From Actinomycetes bacterium (lineage in GTDB: Bacteria; Actinomycetota; Acidimicrobiia; Acidimicrobiales; Ilumatobacteraceae), in the NCBI GenBank assembly GCA_025356335.1, contig JANXUF010000078.1, positions 21,864 to 85,863 on the forward strand: a DNA stretch of 64,000 nucleotides. Direction: 5' to 3'. The position numbers and the translations under genes are program-made. The notes under the pieces were generated by a model. The model did not search any database. It was not told the origin of the DNA and saw nothing but the letters and a program-made list of their open reading frames with translations. This document shows, one piece after another, positions 62,555 through 64,000 of this stretch (position 1 is the first letter of the stretch; every line of letters starts with the position of its first letter).

Positions 62555-64000
62555 CTATTCCAACAACTTCAGGTCGATCATCACACCGCGTCCTTCACAG
62601 TTCGGGCACTGGTCGGCGAAACTCGTCAACAGGCCCTCCCCGATCCGTTTGCGGGTCATTTCCACGAGGCCCAGTTCCGTGATGTCGAACACCTGCGTGC
62701 GTGTCTTGTCGCGCGACAGCGCCGAACGGAAGGCGTCGACGACTTTCTTGCGGTTGTCGCGAATCTCCATGTCGATGAAGTCGATGACGATGATGCCACC
62801 GATATCGCGGAGACGAAGCTGACGGGCGATCTCGTCGGCAGCTTCGAGGTTGTTGTAGAAGACGGTCTCTTCGAGGTTCGTCGATCCGACGTTCTTGCCG
62901 GTGTTGACGTCGATGACCGTCAGCGCCTCGGTGTGCTCGATGATCAGCGAACCACCGCTCGGCAACCACACCTTGCGATCGAGCGCCTTGTGCACCTGCT
63001 CGTGGACGTGGTTGCGCTCGTACAGGGGCAGTCCCTCGGCGACGGCGTCGTAGAACTCGACGCGGTCGGCGAGCTCGGGGTTCAGTGCGCTCACATAACC
63101 GTGAATGTCCTCGAACAACTGCCGATCGTCGATGACGACGTTGCGGTACTCGGCATTGAACTCTTCACGAATGACGCGTACCGCCAACGGTGGCTCACGA
63201 TAGAGCAGTGCCGGACGACCCGATTTTCTGGCGGACTCTGCCTTCTTGGCGATCTCGTTCCACGTGACCGACAGTCGCTGCACGTCGGCGCGCAGTTCCT
63301 CCTCGGTCGCCGATTCGGCAGCGGTCCGCACGATCAGGCCGTGCTCAGCCGGCTTCACACGGTCGAGAATGCTGCGGAGACGTTTCCGTTCGTCATCGGG
63401 CAGTCGCTTGGAGATGCCGAACGTTGCCGAGTTCGGGATGAGCACGACGAAGCGCCCCGGCAACGACACGTCCTGCGTCAAGCGCGCCCCTTTGGCGCCG
63501 ATCGGATTCTTCGTGACCTGGCAGACGATGAGTTGTTTCGCCTTGAGCATCTGTTCGATGCGCAGGTCGTTCTTCTTCTTGCCACCACCGGAACCTTCGA
63601 GCAGGTCCTCGGAGTCGTACTGCACATCACCGCGATAGAGCACGGCGTTCTTCGGGGTGGCGATGTCGACGAACGCTGCCTCCATACCGGGCAGGATGTT
63701 CTGCACGCGGCCGAGGTAGATGTTTCCGTGGATCTGCGAGATGTCGTCAGCTGGCCGCGAAACATAGTGTTCGATCAGGCTGCGGCCTTCGAGCACGGCG
63801 ACCTGGGTGAGGTTGTCGCGGACCTGGACCGCCATCAGGTAGCGCCCCACAGGACGACCATTCCGCTCGCGGCCTTTGCGCCGCTCGACAACAGCGGCGT
63901 CATCGACAAAGGTCGCAGCGCCGGGCTTCTTCGACCGGCTCGGCCGCTTCTTCCTGGCCTTCTGCGAGACATCGGGCTCGCCTGCGATCTTGTCGGCGGG
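62555..64000 (-). CDS. rne: Ribonuclease E/G, N-terminus beyond the window
   Basis: The frame stays open to the window edge, so only the last 481 residues are seen. The first 50 visible residues are basic and disordered (QKARKKRPSRSKKPG). The catalytic core begins with VGRYLMAVQVRDNLTQVAVL, followed by an S1 domain with NIYLGRVQNILPGMEAAFVDIA. The DNase I-like domain has the metal-binding aspartates in LTVIDVNTGKNVG and GGIIVIDFIDM. The Zn-link is CPNCEGRG near the end. It processes and degrades RNA. A basic N-terminal extension is typical of actinobacterial RNase E; no C-terminal scaffold is present. Confidence 0.93.
   Translation of the reverse strand, partial: PADKIAGEPDVSQKARKKRPSRSKKPGAATFVDDAAVVERRKGRERNGRPVGRYLMAVQVRDNLTQVAVLEGRSLIEHYVSRPADDISQIHGNIYLGRVQNILPGMEAAFVDIATPKNAVLYRGDVQYDSEDLLEGSGGGKKKNDLRIEQMLKAKQLIVCQVTKNPIGAKGARLTQDVSLPGRFVVLIPNSATFGISKRLPDDERKRLRSILDRVKPAEHGLIVRTAAESATEEELRADVQRLSVTWNEIAKKAESARKSGRPALLYREPPLAVRVIREEFNAEYRNVVIDDRQLFEDIHGYVSALNPELADRVEFYDAVAEGLPLYERNHVHEQVHKALDRKVWLPSGGSLIIEHTEALTVIDVNTGKNVGSTNLEETVFYNNLEAADEIARQLRLRDIGGIIVIDFIDMEIRDNRKKVVDAFRSALSRDKTRTQVFDITELGLVEMTRKRIGEGLLTSFADQCPNCEGRGVMIDLKLLE

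Overview
The window reads as a stretch of chromosome from a high-GC Actinomycetota. I infer Acidimicrobiia rather than the classical actinomycetes. The actinobacterial signs are mycothione reductase (mycothiol redox), a wax ester synthase/DGAT, many Tat and lipoprotein signals, an S-box leader on metX, and an actinobacterial-style RNase E/G with a basic N-terminal extension. Many genes appear leaderless: a TANNNT -10 hexamer sits 6-9 nt before the start codon. The class-level assignment is an inference, because no 16S gene is present.

Layout. 0-3 kb: a gene-poor left end, tRNA-Gly(GCC), and small membrane or hypothetical genes. 3-5.7 kb: the methionine genes metX and a PLP trans-sulfuration enzyme, overlapping by 4 bp behind a SAM-binding S-box leader. 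5.8-13.6 kb: a secreted PGRP amidase, a DUF2127 membrane protein, a SET-domain protein, mycothione reductase, a saccharopine dehydrogenase-like enzyme, a DUF4262 protein and SURF1. Two related palindromic operators lie in this part. 13.6-16.9 kb: the iron uptake operon efeU-efeO-efeB under an iron-box promoter. 17-21.3 kb: a metallo-beta-lactamase fold hydrolase, a WS/DGAT with a histone-H1-like tail, and a GMC oxidoreductase.

21.4-32.8 kb: a compact purine operon, purL(PurS-fused)-purQ-purC-purE(class II)-purF-purDM(fusion)-purN-guaB. Every junction from purL to purN overlaps. It runs from PRPP to IMP, apart from the first formyl transfer alternatives and the last steps (purB and purH are not here), and then on to XMP.

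32.9-46.9 kb: two paralogous single-pass coiled-coil proteins, a MoxR ATPase with its VWA partner, a decayed gene with nearby repeats, a lipoprotein, a CbbX-like AAA+ ATPase, two solute-binding-like proteins (one fused to a VWA domain), a two-component system and an ABC-2 exporter. This is the least understood part of the window. 47-52.8 kb: an S53 protease, a membrane-anchored coiled-coil protein, MurJ and PspA. 52.8-55.9 kb: a META lipoprotein between palindromic repeats, proB and obg. 56-61.7 kb: an ABC-2 exporter of the DUF990 type, a DUF4190 protein, a dGTPase-like HD hydrolase and an intradiol dioxygenase-like lipoprotein. 61.8-64 kb: rpmA, rplU and the start-less (window-truncated) RNase E/G gene. 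The usual rne-rplU-rpmA-obg-proB neighbourhood is therefore split by about 6 kb of other genes.

No CRISPR array, prophage, transposase or complete insertion sequence was seen. The repeats found are short palindromes, one 60-bp tandem pair, and many short in-frame tandem duplications inside protein linkers.
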